This document shows positions 1 to 11,880 of a stretch of DNA of 64,000 nt, piece after piece. The stretch is taken from assembly GCA_025403435.1 (NCBI GenBank), contig CM046341.1, forward strand, positions 11,741,219 through 11,805,218. Reading direction: 5' to 3'. How positions within the stretch are numbered: position 1 is the stretch's first letter; each line of letters starts with the position of its first letter. Position numbers and translations under genes: made by a program. The DNA is from Artocarpus heterophyllus. Lineage: Eukaryota > Streptophyta > Magnoliopsida > Rosales > Moraceae. A model generated the notes under the pieces. That model did no database searches. It saw nothing but the letters and a program-made list of their open reading frames with translations, and was not told the DNA's origin.

Positions 1-34
1 TCATATAAATTTTATTTCTTCAAAGCTTTTGTAT

Positions 35-203
35 AAAAGGTGTTTGAAGGATTGGTTTGAACCATTTAGTTTGAGCTCAAACAATGTAAAGCTCACATAT
101 GTTATAATGTAAAGTAAAAGTGAACTATAATGAGCTATCACATGCTATAGTATTTTGAACTAATTGATTCAAACCAATGCTCTCAGAATCCAAAACGCCT
201 TTT
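35..203. mobile_element. MITE family A, copy 1
   Basis: A 169-bp non-coding element bounded by imperfect terminal inverted repeats: AAAAGGTGTTTG at the left and the complementary CAAAACGCCTTTT at the right. Sub-terminal inverted motifs (GGTTTGAACC, and ATTCAAACC near the other end) add to the symmetry. The core carries the family hallmark, repeats of ATAATGTAAAG and AGCTCTCACAT-like words, also found near 11800, 15500, 19680, 21500, 21900, 40350, 54450 and 58000. No transposase is present, so it would depend on an autonomous DNA transposon. The superfamily is not determined. Confidence 0.6.
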
Positions 204-3089
204 CCTTGTTTTTGTTCTTCTTGTTTGCTGGAATTTTCTGGTTTGGTAAGTTTAGCATCTTTTTATCATGCTTTTTATTTTTATTTTTTTGGTCCTTCTC
301 TCTCTCGTAGGTATTCCCTATGGTAGTATGCATTTTTCAACGGTTAAATCTAGTTAAAATTATTTTTTTCTACAAATCTAACAGCTAAAAAACATATGTC
401 TATTATTGATAGTTTATTAGAAAATATTTTTTTTTTCTTAACTCTATTTCCTATTTCTTTTATTAGTTATGTAATTGACATTATTGCTCATTCATGCATT
501 GGGAGATTTATTCTGACTTTTTACTCGATAATAAATGGAATAAAATTGGCTACATAGAGTGTACTCTACCATTATGTGAGTCCATTCTATAAGACAGGCA
601 TAATTACAATACTAGGATGTGGGCATCTCACTAACCTATGTAGCAGTTTAGCAGATTTTGAGCCCCCACAGACTTTAGCATTGTATTTTCCTTTTCAAAT
701 CCTTCTCTTTTTTCAAGAAAGAGATAGTTTGTGATGTTAGTTCTTTTTTTTTCTTTTTTTTTTCTTTTTTTAGTGTGTGTCCTCTTTCACAATTAAGAAT
801 TGAGAGAGGCCTGTGACCCTCTTACTTTAGACGACTCATGGACGCAGTCTCAGAGTTTGGTTTCCGACTCTAGATTTGTTTTATTAGGATTGTGTGGGAC
901 ACTTCTGCGTCCTTTTGAAGGTTTAATTTTTTATAATATTTTAAAAAAAGATTTTATGTTATTTTCTTTTATTTGAAACTTATAGTGGGAAATGCAATTT
1001 TATACTACGATAGAGAAGATTGTTTTAATAGTTGGATTAATATTTTAACGGTCTGATTTATGACTGTCTGCGTTAAAAATTTGCAGCTCATGATACAAAA
1101 TTATTTTCAGTTACATATCAGACTGTTAAAACTATTAAAACACCCATGCTCCATAGTGATGCAAATTAAAATAGTTTTCTCCACCATAATAATTCCATAT
1201 TTTCTTTTAGTAATCATTATGAAAAAATTTTAATAATGGAAATTATACTTATTAGAAGTTATTAATCCTTGTGTTATTTTGTGAACTATTTTTCCTTTTC
1301 AGAATTATAGAAAAAATATCGTACTGTTAATTTTCTTTTTTTTTTCCTGCCTTAATAGGTGTATAGAACCAAATTTCGTTTTTACAAGAAAAACGGAAGT
1401 TCCTGGGATTTTCCTGCTTATGCAGATAGGAGAACCTTAAATATGTTGAAAGTTGAAGTTAAAGAGAAGAAAAAAAAATCAATGTTCCTAATTTGACAAG
1501 CTCCCATGTGAAAAATCAAATTTACCAGGGGAAGTTATGGAGTGGAAGCACCTAAAAAAGAAACCTTAGCAATTAATAATTTTAGGACTTGTTTGACACA
1601 CCGTATTGTATTGTATTACATTACATTATATTTTTTATATAATATAATATAATACAATGTGACAAACATGCCTATGAAATTTAATACAACACTCTGCATG
1701 TCAGTTTATGTTTTACGTAGTGATAAATCACCTTGTAGAGAATCAATGTTATATCATTATATTCATTATTATGTAGTCAAATTAATTTCCGGTTAAAAAG
1801 TCATTTTTGATCATCTCATATTTACTGATTGTTAATTGATAATTTTGAGTAAATATCATATTAATTAACTGAAATTATAGATAAATTTGATTACACAGTA
1901 AATATTCATTAGTTGGTAAATCATAAAATTTAAGGGAATGCTCCCTCGTTGGATGGAAAAAAAAAATTATGCCATTTTCTTAAATACTATAACATTTTGT
2001 TCTTCATCCTCCCAATTTTATATCAGCTTAAAAAGGAGAGTATTTTGTTTCAGAAAGAAAAAAAAAAAAAAGGAAAGTAATTTAAGGTAAGAAACAAAAC
2101 CAAAGAAATGAACCAAGGTGAAAATTCCCTTATTTTCTCAGAGAAAATTGATTGTTCAATTTCTCCTAAAAAAAAATTATTTATGAGCTGAGCCCAAAAT
2201 TCTCTGCTCGTCCATATGGAGGAATTGGGCCAAATTGCCCATGCGGGCTTAAGGAAACAGGACACTGCTCTTTATCAAGGCCTGCTTCTTAGGTCCAATA
2301 CAAAGCATATTTTTTGCAAATCTTGTTGAGACGTCGAAAACAGAGGAGAAAATTTTGAATATTGACGAAATTTTGATATATCACAACTTTTATATGTGTA
2401 ATAATTTATTTTGTTCAAATATATGTCAATTTTGCTAACCTTTCACTAGTTTATTTATGTGATACACATGCAAAACTATAGTTTCATTATATTCACGAGG
2501 ACGACTTTAGCCGAGACGATTGCTCGTAAAACCATCTCTAATGTAAATGCAAATGTTAATATTATATTTGTTATTAAAAAAATGTAAAAATAACATATTT
2601 AATGTGTTATTTTATTTTCTGCTTCAATATATTATGTTATTTGAAATGTTGTCATAATTATTAAACTTGAAACTTGTAAATCGAACTATTAATATTAAAA
2701 TAATTAAAAAGTAAAATATTTGTAACAAAAAAGTCAATATATCAACTAATAAGAATCAAATGTCAAATTTGCTATATAGACTTAGTAGCAAATTTACCAT
2801 CAAGCTTAGCATTTGCCACCAAGTTTAGTATATCGCAACTTTGACATTAATATTGACATTACATCGAAGATTTTTTTTACATTCAAGTGTTAAATTTACT
2901 TTTAGTTTATCAATTTCACATTACATTAGAAATGCTCTAAATCTGAATTTGGGGGTTTTTTTTTTTTTTGAAATTTCTCAACCTTTCTCGTCCGTTATAT
3001 TTCTCAAGAAAATGAGAAGTTGGTTAGAACACTTATGTGCATATGTGAATGTTTCTTCTTATATTACTTTTTTGTCGTGACGTTGTGAA
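204..3089. other. AT-rich intergenic DNA
   Basis: I see no gene here. Short open frames lack splice context and recognisable domains. Long T and A runs are frequent (for example 744-771 and 2941-2970). The only structured item is a small inverted-repeat element at 1591-1667. Confidence 0.6.
1591..1667. mobile_element. Very short MITE-like inverted repeat
   Basis: A 77-bp element whose ends GTTTGACACA and TGTGACAAAC are inverted copies with one mismatch. The interior is a TATT/TAAT-rich near-palindrome able to fold into one long hairpin. It is non-coding. It could be a minimal MITE or a solo hairpin; no target duplication is clear. Confidence 0.45.

Positions 3090-3121
<32 letters not shown>
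3090..3121. repeat. (TA)n microsatellite
   Basis: About 15 TA units interrupted once by a C, directly left of the 3122-3771 repeat pair. Confidence 0.85.
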
Positions 3122-3122
<1 letters not shown>

Positions 3123-3771
3123 ATTATGTGTTTTCTAAGATTACTCTCGTGCATATTTTATTAACTTTTTAATTTTTATACATTTGTTCAAATAAAAATT
3201 TAATATGTTTTTAAGCCTATAAATAGCATTTTGATGGGATTTCTCTTGGACATTCTAGTCAGTTCTTCTTGATTCCTGAACCTTCGATTGCAAGAAAGCG
3301 TTCAAACTCGCGGCTCGAGTAGCGTTGGTGCTTTAGTCCATCCCTTTCATATAACAAGCTACCTAGAATAAGAGAGAAAAGCACTTTACTGGCTTATTAG
3401 CTTGATTCGACTGAGCCTGCTTGAACAAATATGGGCTATATTAAGATTTTTATTTTCTCAATAAATTAAAATTATATATTAAGTTGTTTGAAAATGAGTT
3501 TTTACCCTAAAAGTTGCCCTTAGACAGGAATTTTCCTATAGATTTACAACTTTGATTTTAAGTTGTTACTAAAGTCTATACTTCACCAACAAACTACTTG
3601 ATGTGACTGAGATTTCTCTTAGGGGGTGGGGCTGAATTAGTCTCCTAACACACACACATATTTATCATCATGAGTTTTCTAGGAATATGTTTCTGTATAT
3701 GTTAATAACTTTTTAATTTTTATACATTTGCTAAAATAAAAAATTTAGTATGTTTTAAGCCTATAATAGAA
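3122..3771. repeat. Pair of ~110-bp direct repeats
   Basis: The segments 3122-3237 and 3665-3771 are similar along their length; both contain TTTTCTA, AACTTTTTAATTTTTATACA and AAGCCTATAA in the same order. They flank about 430 bp of unrelated sequence that includes a GC-richer stretch near 3290-3340. The layout resembles a decayed miniature LTR element, but TG/CA ends and target duplications are not convincing, so a plain segmental duplication is equally possible. Confidence 0.45.
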
Positions 3772-4734
3772 TTTTTTAACTTTAGTAATCATAATACTCA
3801 AAATCATTTTATGTAGATTCAGATGCAATGTTTATGGGAATGATAATTATGCCTAGACAATAGAACTATACATTAGAAGAAAGAAAAATGATTAAATGAA
3901 GCTGATACTATAAAATGTCTAAATATCAAGTATTTATTAAATGGATATATCACATAAGTATGCTAATATGGTACACTATCTAATGAATAAATTTTTCATA
4001 TTTAATAAGAGTGGTTTCAACATGAAAGGCACGTCTATATTAGATGTGATGTCCAATATTATTTAAGCAATTTTTTTAAAAAGGGAAAATTTCATTAAAC
4101 TCAAACACGAGTTACAGAGACGGTAAAGAAGATTATTGACTCTGCAATACATGAGATTAAACCTCCAATGAGATCTGAATCATAAAGAAATTCTGATGAC
4201 ACTCAATGGGACAACCATATGTTAGAGGCCCAATAACAAGAAAGTACTTCAGCACACTAAAATCGAGCACATATAAAGCTCTTTTTGACAAAGGCTGAAG
4301 GGCAAACCCAGTAACAAGAGGGTCAGATGCTGAACCTGCTTCAGCTTCTTTCCAAAGAGCCAATGGTACAACAATTCTCCCATCCATTTTTTTTGGTGGT
4401 GCCTATTTCGTATCCGGAAGTTTTGTTATTGTCTTGTTGGTTTTGCAAATGTGTTTTATTTTGTGTTTGGCGAATAAAGACGTTGTTTTCACTTTGTAGG
4501 TGCTTTTATGTTTTTATTGTTCATTTGTAACAATAGAGGTGCTCTTTCCTATTTTTAAAATTATTAAAAATTATTAAAAATAATAATAAAATATAAATAA
4601 AAACAATTAACAAACAAATAAACAAATAAATAAGCGTCATTCTCACTTATAACCTCAAGAATATTCACTTGTCTCATTTGATCTTTAACATTCACTTTTA
4701 GACATAGTTTTCCTAATGTTTCAAAACACGTATT
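3772..4734. other. Intergenic, one coding-like patch on the minus strand
   Basis: Mostly AT-rich and featureless. On the minus strand 4157-4387 holds an open frame of 76 residues with unusually protein-like composition (it includes LWKEAEAGSASDP and FALQPLSKRALYVLDF). I do not recognise the family. It could be an exon fragment of a decayed gene or chance. The segment near 4380-4540 is T/G-rich and resembles a LINE 3' untranslated tail, which is weak evidence. Confidence 0.25.
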
Positions 4735-4887
4735 GCTCGTTTGGTTAATAGGTTCGAATCAAAATTTAAATTTTTACGAGAAAATATTGTAGTAAAAATA
4801 TTTAAATTGTGGTTGGACCTATAAAACAAATAAAATATTAAATTTAAATCGTGTTTTATAAACCGACTATTTTCAAACAAAATCTAG
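4735..4887. mobile_element. MITE family D, copy 1 (degenerate)
   Basis: The left end GCTCGTTTGGTTAATAGGTTCGAA pairs imperfectly with the right end (ACCGACTATTTTCAAACAAAATC). The core is AT-rich and non-coding. A better preserved relative with TTTGGTTCGA-type ends lies at 57218-57336. Confidence 0.35.
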
Positions 4888-7248
4888 CACTAGAATAACC
4901 TATGAGGATTTTAAGAGGTATAAAACCACTAAAAACCATAAGCAATTTTTTTTACTTTAAAATCAACTCGAATAGCTCAAATCTGATTTTTTTTCTTTTT
5001 AAAATTATCTTCTTTTTTTTTGTTTGTTTCATTTTATCCATTGAAAGTCTCTGTTTCATTCTTGTGATAAATCTCATATGAAAGTAGAATAGGTCAAAAA
5101 TCGTATACTTCAAAAATGTTCTAATAGTTAAATTTTTAAAAGAAAATGTCGGGACAAAATAAGACAAACGTATATCCTCGAGAAAATAATCCAATGATTA
5201 AATAAATGAAAATGACCAATTGACTAATATTTGTTGTGGGCCCAAAAACATAAAGAGTGGACTCTACCTGAGTCCATTAGAAAGAGTGTAATGAGTGGAA
5301 GTTTCAAACTTTAGCAGGCAAAAAGTCTTTTTCCTTCTTACGAAGAAATGGTTCCTTCTTTTTCCCCTTGCCCATGAGCTTCCAAATTTCAAGTTTGAAC
5401 TAGACTCCCTCTTTCTAGAGAGAAGAAACAAATAGAAAGTGCAATAATAAAAGAAAACAAAATGTGATTATCTCAGCTTGGTGATTATAAGGCACATGTA
5501 CCTTTGAACTTTACATCACTTTTAAAAAATCCATGCAAACATCATGTTTTCCTATAAGCATATATAAGTCCCATATATGGTAGCTCGGACTTGAGGTTCA
5601 CATTTTTATCTGAAATCTCAATGTTTAAAATAGTGTCATATGCTCATTTGTTAAAGAGGTATCACACCTAATTCTAATACCACCCTTTTAGATCTTTGTA
5701 CGGTGTAAACCTTACTAATAAGGCTCTATTTTTTATCGTTAAATTTAATTAAAATTAATTTTTTCAATGTATCTAACAAGTGAAAAGATAATACTGATTG
5801 ACAAGTTATTTTTTTGAGCACCCGTTCTTTTTTTTTTAATTCAAGATCAATTAATGCTAGCTAACTCATATTTTGAAGACTTAACTTAGCATTAAGTGAG
5901 CAAAATATATCTTAGAAAAATATAATTAAGGAGTGGTTTAAAGGGATACTGATCAGTTGGTAAATTCTTGTAATAAATTTTGTTCTCTTCTATCTAATGT
6001 GGTCCCGACTTTGAGAATACCCACCAATTGTTGTTGAGCAAAAAAAATACCCACCAATCGTTACATAAAGTTATCTATCAACAACGTCACTTTCAAGCCA
6101 AAAAAAAAAGGTTATCTATCAACTAAATATTACACTTTGCATAACAAGTAACAAAAACACTTATTTCGGTGGACTGTAACATAGACATTATAACTTTCTT
6201 TATTCTTAACGTACAGAATTTATGTTACAAATGTAGTAATGTTTATTTGTTAACAATTAACCATGTCAGATGCTACATTGGCCATGCTAAAGATAAGCCA
6301 AAACACTACATAAAAACAAACGTTTGCAAGAAAGTACATAAAAATGTCACCCGGCTATTAATGGTACGTTTATGAACTATCAAAGTTTAATAAATTTAGG
6401 CCATGTTCTTAATTATGCTGAACGAGGCCCTCTGGCTTAAAATCCCCTTGAAGAGAATAAAGAAAATAACGTAATGAGATGATACTTCTTTATTGTGGTT
6501 ATTTATACTAATAACTTTTGACTGTGAGAATATTTACTTCCCTCATCTTTACTAACCCATCCACTTTTAAAAGTCTAGCTATTCTAACTTTTATAAAATG
6601 TAACAATCTTGACCTCCTACTCTATTAATAAATTGCCTATTTTTCAAATAGAATTAAAACTAAAATAAAATGAGGGTTTAAGAGAATATAAGAACTAGTA
6701 GTTTTGAAAAAAAAAAAATTTAAAGAGACCGAAATAAAAATGCAGATTCCATTTAACTTTTTTTTTTTAAAAAGATCTTTTTTATTATTTTTTAATCATT
6801 ATTCTTTCAAAATATGTATTAGTCATCTCATGTTAGATTCCCTCTAAATATCAACAACAGGTTATTAACAAAGAGGTTAAAGTGTATATTTTAAATTTTG
6901 ATAGACATGTTAGACTTGTAACGAACTGTTAATGAACTCTATTTTAAACGTCCAGCAAAACTTTTCTTTTAGGTCTTGATGTCATTTATCTTTCATGTGT
7001 TTGATCCTTTGTTTTTTTGCTAGTGGATCGAGCTTTTATTTGAGATCAAGTGTGCTCATAATGTGATGTCATTTGTAACTCTTTTTTTTTAACTATTTCT
7101 AATATGAACCAAGCATTATTTTAAAAATAACAATAATATGATAGCTTTACCTCTAAAAGTAACATAGTATATTAATAATGAGACAACTTGATATTTGAAG
7201 AAAGTTATCAATGAAAATAACTCTTGGTAATATATTTATTTCAAAGCT
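4888..7248. other. AT-rich intergenic DNA
   Basis: No gene, RNA gene or transposon end could be supported here. Poly-A/T tracts are common, for example at 5822-5840 and 6707-6772. Confidence 0.55.
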
Positions 7249-7249
7249 A

Positions 7250-7760
7250 TGTTTGTTTGGCGAGAGAATGTCACCCCACCGTTAAGTAAGCTCTTCACAA
7301 AGGAACCATGGACCATTGCGCCAACAACGGTGGTCAAGTCAATGCTTTCTCAACCCACACAAGCAAGCCCCACATTTTATTTATTTATTTCTTCAAATCC
7401 AACGGCCAACATCTCACCGATTCCCGCACGTGAAATCTCGCACGTCAAAATCGTCATTTACCGTCACGAAGTCAGTGGTGTGGGCCCACCTTGATGACAC
7501 GTCATCGCAAGAAGACAAGACGACGTGTCAAGGGGATTCGGCAACGTGAGAGAGCCGTTGAATTTGTTGCTTTGATCATCTCTTACTTTTGGGTTGATTA
7601 TCTCCGACAAACAGAAAGCTCTCCGGATCTAGCGGAGTCTAATTTTGGTGGGGCCCAAGTTCTGATTGGATTGATCGTGGCCGTGAGATTTGAGTTGGTG
7701 GGTCCCACTTAAAATTGATTATTCCTTCACCAACGGACAGGACGTTGTTGCCCCATTCAG
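7250..7760. promoter_or_regulatory. GC-richer island of bZIP/TCP-like motifs
   Basis: About 0.5 kb clearly richer in G+C than its flanks. It holds a G-box CACGTG (7427-7432), CACGTC (7441-7446), TGACACGTCA (7495-7504), ACGTGTC (7523-7529, an ABRE-type core), and two GGGCCCA-type elements (7481-7488 and about 7650), which are TCP/site-II cores. Such sets are typical of plant promoters. No gene model follows on either strand within reach, so this may be a relict promoter, the distal promoter of a gene outside the window, or transposon-derived. Three overlapping short frames in it look like chance. Confidence 0.35.
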
Positions 7761-8308
7761 TTGGAACAAAATGACTGGAATTACTTCCCGATTTCGCCCT
7801 CCTGACTACGAGAGAATAACAATTATGCCATCGCTTTTTGTACTTTTCCTTCTCTTTTTTTTTAATAGATAAACTCCGTACGAGAAAATAAGGAAAATAG
7901 AATTTAATAAACTTCAATCAAATTCAAGATAGAGAGGTTGATAAATTTTCGGTGTTGATGGACTAGACCCTACCAAAAGTGTTAATATAATATACAAAAT
8001 GCATATTATTGGATTAGTTACATAATCTTTGGGAAATTACTTTTCACTATCTAGTAGTGTTTGGTGTGAAGTAGAATTTCATATCATAATCTTATAATGG
8101 TTAAAACTAATTTTCCGTACAACACATAAAGGAAATTCCATACTTTGGGCAAGTATTCAGTGGTCATTTACTCATTTAGAGGTGATAATACAACTCCTTT
8201 TTCCGGACTAGATCTTAGATTTAAGTCAATTCATTTCGTTAAAAATCTATATATCACATGAACATGTAGAGCTACGTATGAAGATGCATTGCACACTGCC
8301 TTTCCAAA

Positions 8309-8313
8309 GTTAT
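8309..8313. repeat. Target-site duplication, left (GTTAT)
   Basis: GTTAT immediately before the TGTGACACCC end, matched exactly by GTTAT at 10398-10402 after the GGGCGTTACA end. A 5-bp duplication is the normal signature of LTR retrotransposon integrase. Confidence 0.85.
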
Positions 8314-10397
8314 TGTGACACCCGTTATTCTCCTAACGGGTATTGAGGTAATTAAATTAATTTTTAATGTATAAAAAAAAATTGCTTCATTTAAATTTAT
8401 TTTATAATATTTATTTTTATCTATTTTTAAATTTTCTAAAATTCTCCTATATTTATTTAGTATGATTACTAAAAAGTCTTAGAACTTCTAATAAATCTCA
8501 AAAATGTCATATTGGCATTATGTGTGTTAAAGTCTTTAGATGAGACATAAGGATATCTTTTCCAACTACTCTTGACCCTCATTTTCTTTATTTCCTCCGT
8601 GACATGCTTCAACATGTCTCCTCTATAATTGTTTCCATCACTTCTCTTCAAAGACTTCATCTTTTCTTCCTTTCTCTTCCACGGTTCCCACACTCTTCTT
8701 CTCATTTCTTTGCTGAAGCAAAATACTTAGAGAACTTCTTCAAGGCAGCCATAAAAATCAGCCACCATCACCTCCATTTGAGCAAGAATTTCAGTCATAC
8801 CGAAGTAAAGGAACCTGTTTTGAAGCCATTTCAAGCTTCCAACTAACCATAATCCGAGGTTAGAATCTTATGAACAAATTTAGTCTTTCATTTATAAATT
8901 TTCTTTTATACTAAAGAATTATTCAATTTTTGTATTGGAAACTAGTAAATCTGCCAGTTTGTTATGGTATACCAGCTGCTAACCTGAACCAAGAACCCAT
9001 CTTTGCTCACCACCTAATTCTTTAATGTCTTGCAACCTTTCCAATATTATCCTAAGTGATTGATGAATCTTATTAGAGACTAAAACATATAGATTACTTG
9101 TTCACATTTTATATTGTGTTAAGACAAAAATTGTTTACTGTGGTATTCAAAAGAGATTTATATAAAAGCTTTAATGGCATACTAGTAAGATAGGTTTACA
9201 CATGATTTATTTATGAATGTAGTTGTATGTTGTGCTTTAGTTTTAATTGTCCTTATGCACGCCTTAGGATCAAGGGAGTATGGAGCTAACGTTAATTGAT
9301 TCCAGGATTAAAAGATTGTTGATAAGCTTGAAAGGTAGGGATTCTATTACTCATCTTTTGTAAGGTTTTTATAGAATTAAAATTGATTGTTTTGCCGCAA
9401 TATATATATCTATGTTGAACTGATATTATATGAGTATCACATATGAAACTATGACATGGACTCGTCTTGTATTGTACGGCGAGGAACATAATGAATTTAC
9501 ACATGTTATAAATTGAGAAGCATGGTTAGGAAAACTAACTCTATTGATAATGATTCAATATAGAGAAATTGTAAGACATGAAGAAGGCGACGGTTACGTC
9601 CTTGGGCATGAATACCCTAAAAGGTAAAATAGGGGGAAGGCGATGACGCTTCCTTGGGTTGAAAGTCCCAGAACACACTGTACAGGAATCGATTTGGTGA
9701 GGACTCGGGGCTTGATGTCCCCTCACCGGAACACCCTTGGAATGTTTATAGGGTGATCAAGTGCGCCCATTTGGGTTTCGATGAGTTGAGTGATACTCAA
9801 TTTAACATGGATACCTAGGAACAATGATGATTGGTAATATTTGTATAAATGTGTAATTATGACACTTGGTAATGATTAACTACGGTATCCATAAGATGTG
9901 ATCATAATAAACCTTATAATCTGGAATATGATGTAACCTACTAATCATGCAGATTTTAATGTGGTAATGATAGAGGTGAGTAATAGCTTTCTCTACTGAG
10001 CATAGTGTTGCTCATTCCCTTATGTTTATATCTTTTCAGGACTCACTAAGTGTGAGGTGGCTACGAGAAATATAGTTGAGGAAGTGATGTAGCTATATTA
10101 CATTGGGACTGCTTCAATTGTTGAGAATGTTCTTCATGATAATGTAAGCATCAATTGTTACTTTCTGTGACTGTATTACAATGTGTTGAGGGTTAAAATG
10201 ATGATGACAACAGTTTATATTATTAAATTTAAGGTGCTACATTAAAACTATGGTTTATTTGTCATTTATATTTTTATTTTTGAGTTAGGAGTTTTCATTT
10301 AAGTCCCGGGCAAATTTTATTTTTAAGGTTTTACTTTTATTATTTATTTTTATTTTATCTCATTAAAAACTGTTAACCCCCATATAGGGGCGTTACA
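8314..10397 (+). mobile_element. Solo LTR 1 (gypsy/chromovirus-like)
   Basis: A 2084-bp sequence beginning TGTGACACCC and ending GGGCGTTACA, flanked by perfect 5-bp duplications GTTAT, with no internal domain beside it: a solo LTR left after LTR-LTR recombination. The orientation is set by the TGTGACACCC start and the CTACTGAGCATAG motif near 9995, a layout I associate with Tekay-type chromovirus LTRs; the clade is an inference. From about 9262 to the end it matches 15544-16690 on the other strand at high identity. The first 80 bp also match, but the 8400-9262 core does not. A 61-codon antisense frame at 9541-9726 is shared with the other copy but looks incidental. Confidence 0.8.
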
Positions 10398-10402
10398 GTT
10401 AT

Positions 10403-11752
10403 TTAGTATTTGTTGTAGGCAAAATTTATGGTAGGCGGTACATTTTGCCCTGCTGATAGCTCATGTTATTCTACCTGTTAGATTAACTTTTTAATAATAC
10501 GATCTATAATTAGAAACAATTTTATATCACACGTTGTAAATTTTTAACATGTACAATCGAATAAGTCTATTGAAAAGTTGATATAACGATTAAAATGATA
10601 GAATCTATTGGTAGCATCAAATAGAACCTATTGGTAGCGTCAAAATACATGGCTTACCATAAGAAGTCCCTTAATGTAGGTAATTAAGATTTTATCATTT
10701 ATTGCGATTGTATATACAAATAATATTTTCTACGTATAATGCAAACACATACTCTCATATGTATGGTGAGCTAATTAAAATTGCGCACTATTTTTTTATA
10801 AGTAAAAAGGGATAGGTGGTGTTCTTGCATTCAACGCCCAGTATTTAAGGAGGGGTAATACTAGGACCGTCAATAGGATGCAAAGGATCCTTGCCCTGAG
10901 TTTTCAACAATTAACAGGAGCCGAGCATCAAAAGTCCACTATTAAGACCTTGCAACAAGCGTGACTCGTACCCAAGACGTGATAACAACGAAGACTTCAA
11001 ATAAAACGCCCTTTGCCACCATGCCACCACCACCCATGATCCTAATTAAAACAGTGCAAATGCACCATCACAAAAGCACTATTCTTTTATCTTTTAGTTT
11101 GCTAAACTCTCGAATTTTTTTATCTCTATGAAAGCTAATTAAACCATGCATTTGCACTAGGAAATGCACATATATTAAATAGTTATCTTACTTGGTTATA
11201 GACATTAAGGATTCTCTTATCAGAAAAAGGTACATTAAAAATTCGATATTTAAACTCCTTAATTTTTACGTGACAGTCGTTTCAAATTTGGTTAGTTGAC
11301 TAGACACACCAACAAAAAAGTTTGAAAAAGAAGTAGACCTATTTAAGGGTATTTATTTAATTTGTTAACCAAGTCGATCACTCAAATGGTCGGCCCCAAA
11401 GCTTCTCTTCTTTTTCTTTTATCTTCTATCGTTATCTCAAATTCTAACTATTCTTTTCACTGAAGAGAGAATCATCTTTAGATAAACTCTCTTTTTGATA
11501 GGATTTTTTTTTAATCATCTTTAGATAAACTCTCTTTTTAATAGGATTTTTTTTAAATTGTGGCTAAATATATTTACTTAAATCTCAATATATAATGGTG
11601 ATGACTTTAGTCCAGGCAAATCTCTATTAAGTTGTGTTCCCTATATAGATTTCCCGGGTTTTTTTTTTTCCTTTTTATGTAGTTTGTTAATCAAACTAAA
11701 ATATGGAATATTTTAGGATTTTGAAAATTTTAAGTGGAATAAATATCAATGA
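10403..11752. other. AT-rich spacer between solo LTR 1 and MITE A2
   Basis: Nothing coding is supported. A slightly GC-richer stretch around 10830-11040 (it includes GACTCGTACCCAAGACGTG) has the flavour of decayed retroelement sequence but cannot be assigned. Confidence 0.5.
11471..11556. repeat. 43-bp tandem duplication
   Basis: Two adjacent copies of a unit starting ATCATCTTTAGATAAACTCT, one starting at 11471 and the other at 11514, nearly identical. Local slippage duplication. Confidence 0.75.
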
Positions 11753-11880
11753 GGATGTTTGGAAACGTATTAATGTATGACAAACTCAGTTCCAACTCAA
11801 ATAACGTAAAGCTCTCATTGTTATAATGTAAAGCAAAAGTATGCTATAATGTAAAGCTCTCACATGGTAAAATACTTTGA
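11753..11880. mobile_element. MITE family A, copy 2 (truncated)
   Basis: Starts with GGATGTTTGG and carries three family hallmark words (AACGTAAAGCTCTCA, TATAATGTAAAGCAAAAG, ATAATGTAAAGCTCTCACAT). The right terminal repeat is missing; the sequence runs straight into copia-derived sequence, so the MITE is cut at this joint. Confidence 0.55.

Noticed and set aside
9541..9726. A 61-codon frame on the minus strand, repeated at 16225-16410 on the plus strand
   Set aside because: It is antisense within the conserved LTR tail. The copies differ mainly by amino-acid-changing substitutions, so nothing suggests selection on a protein.
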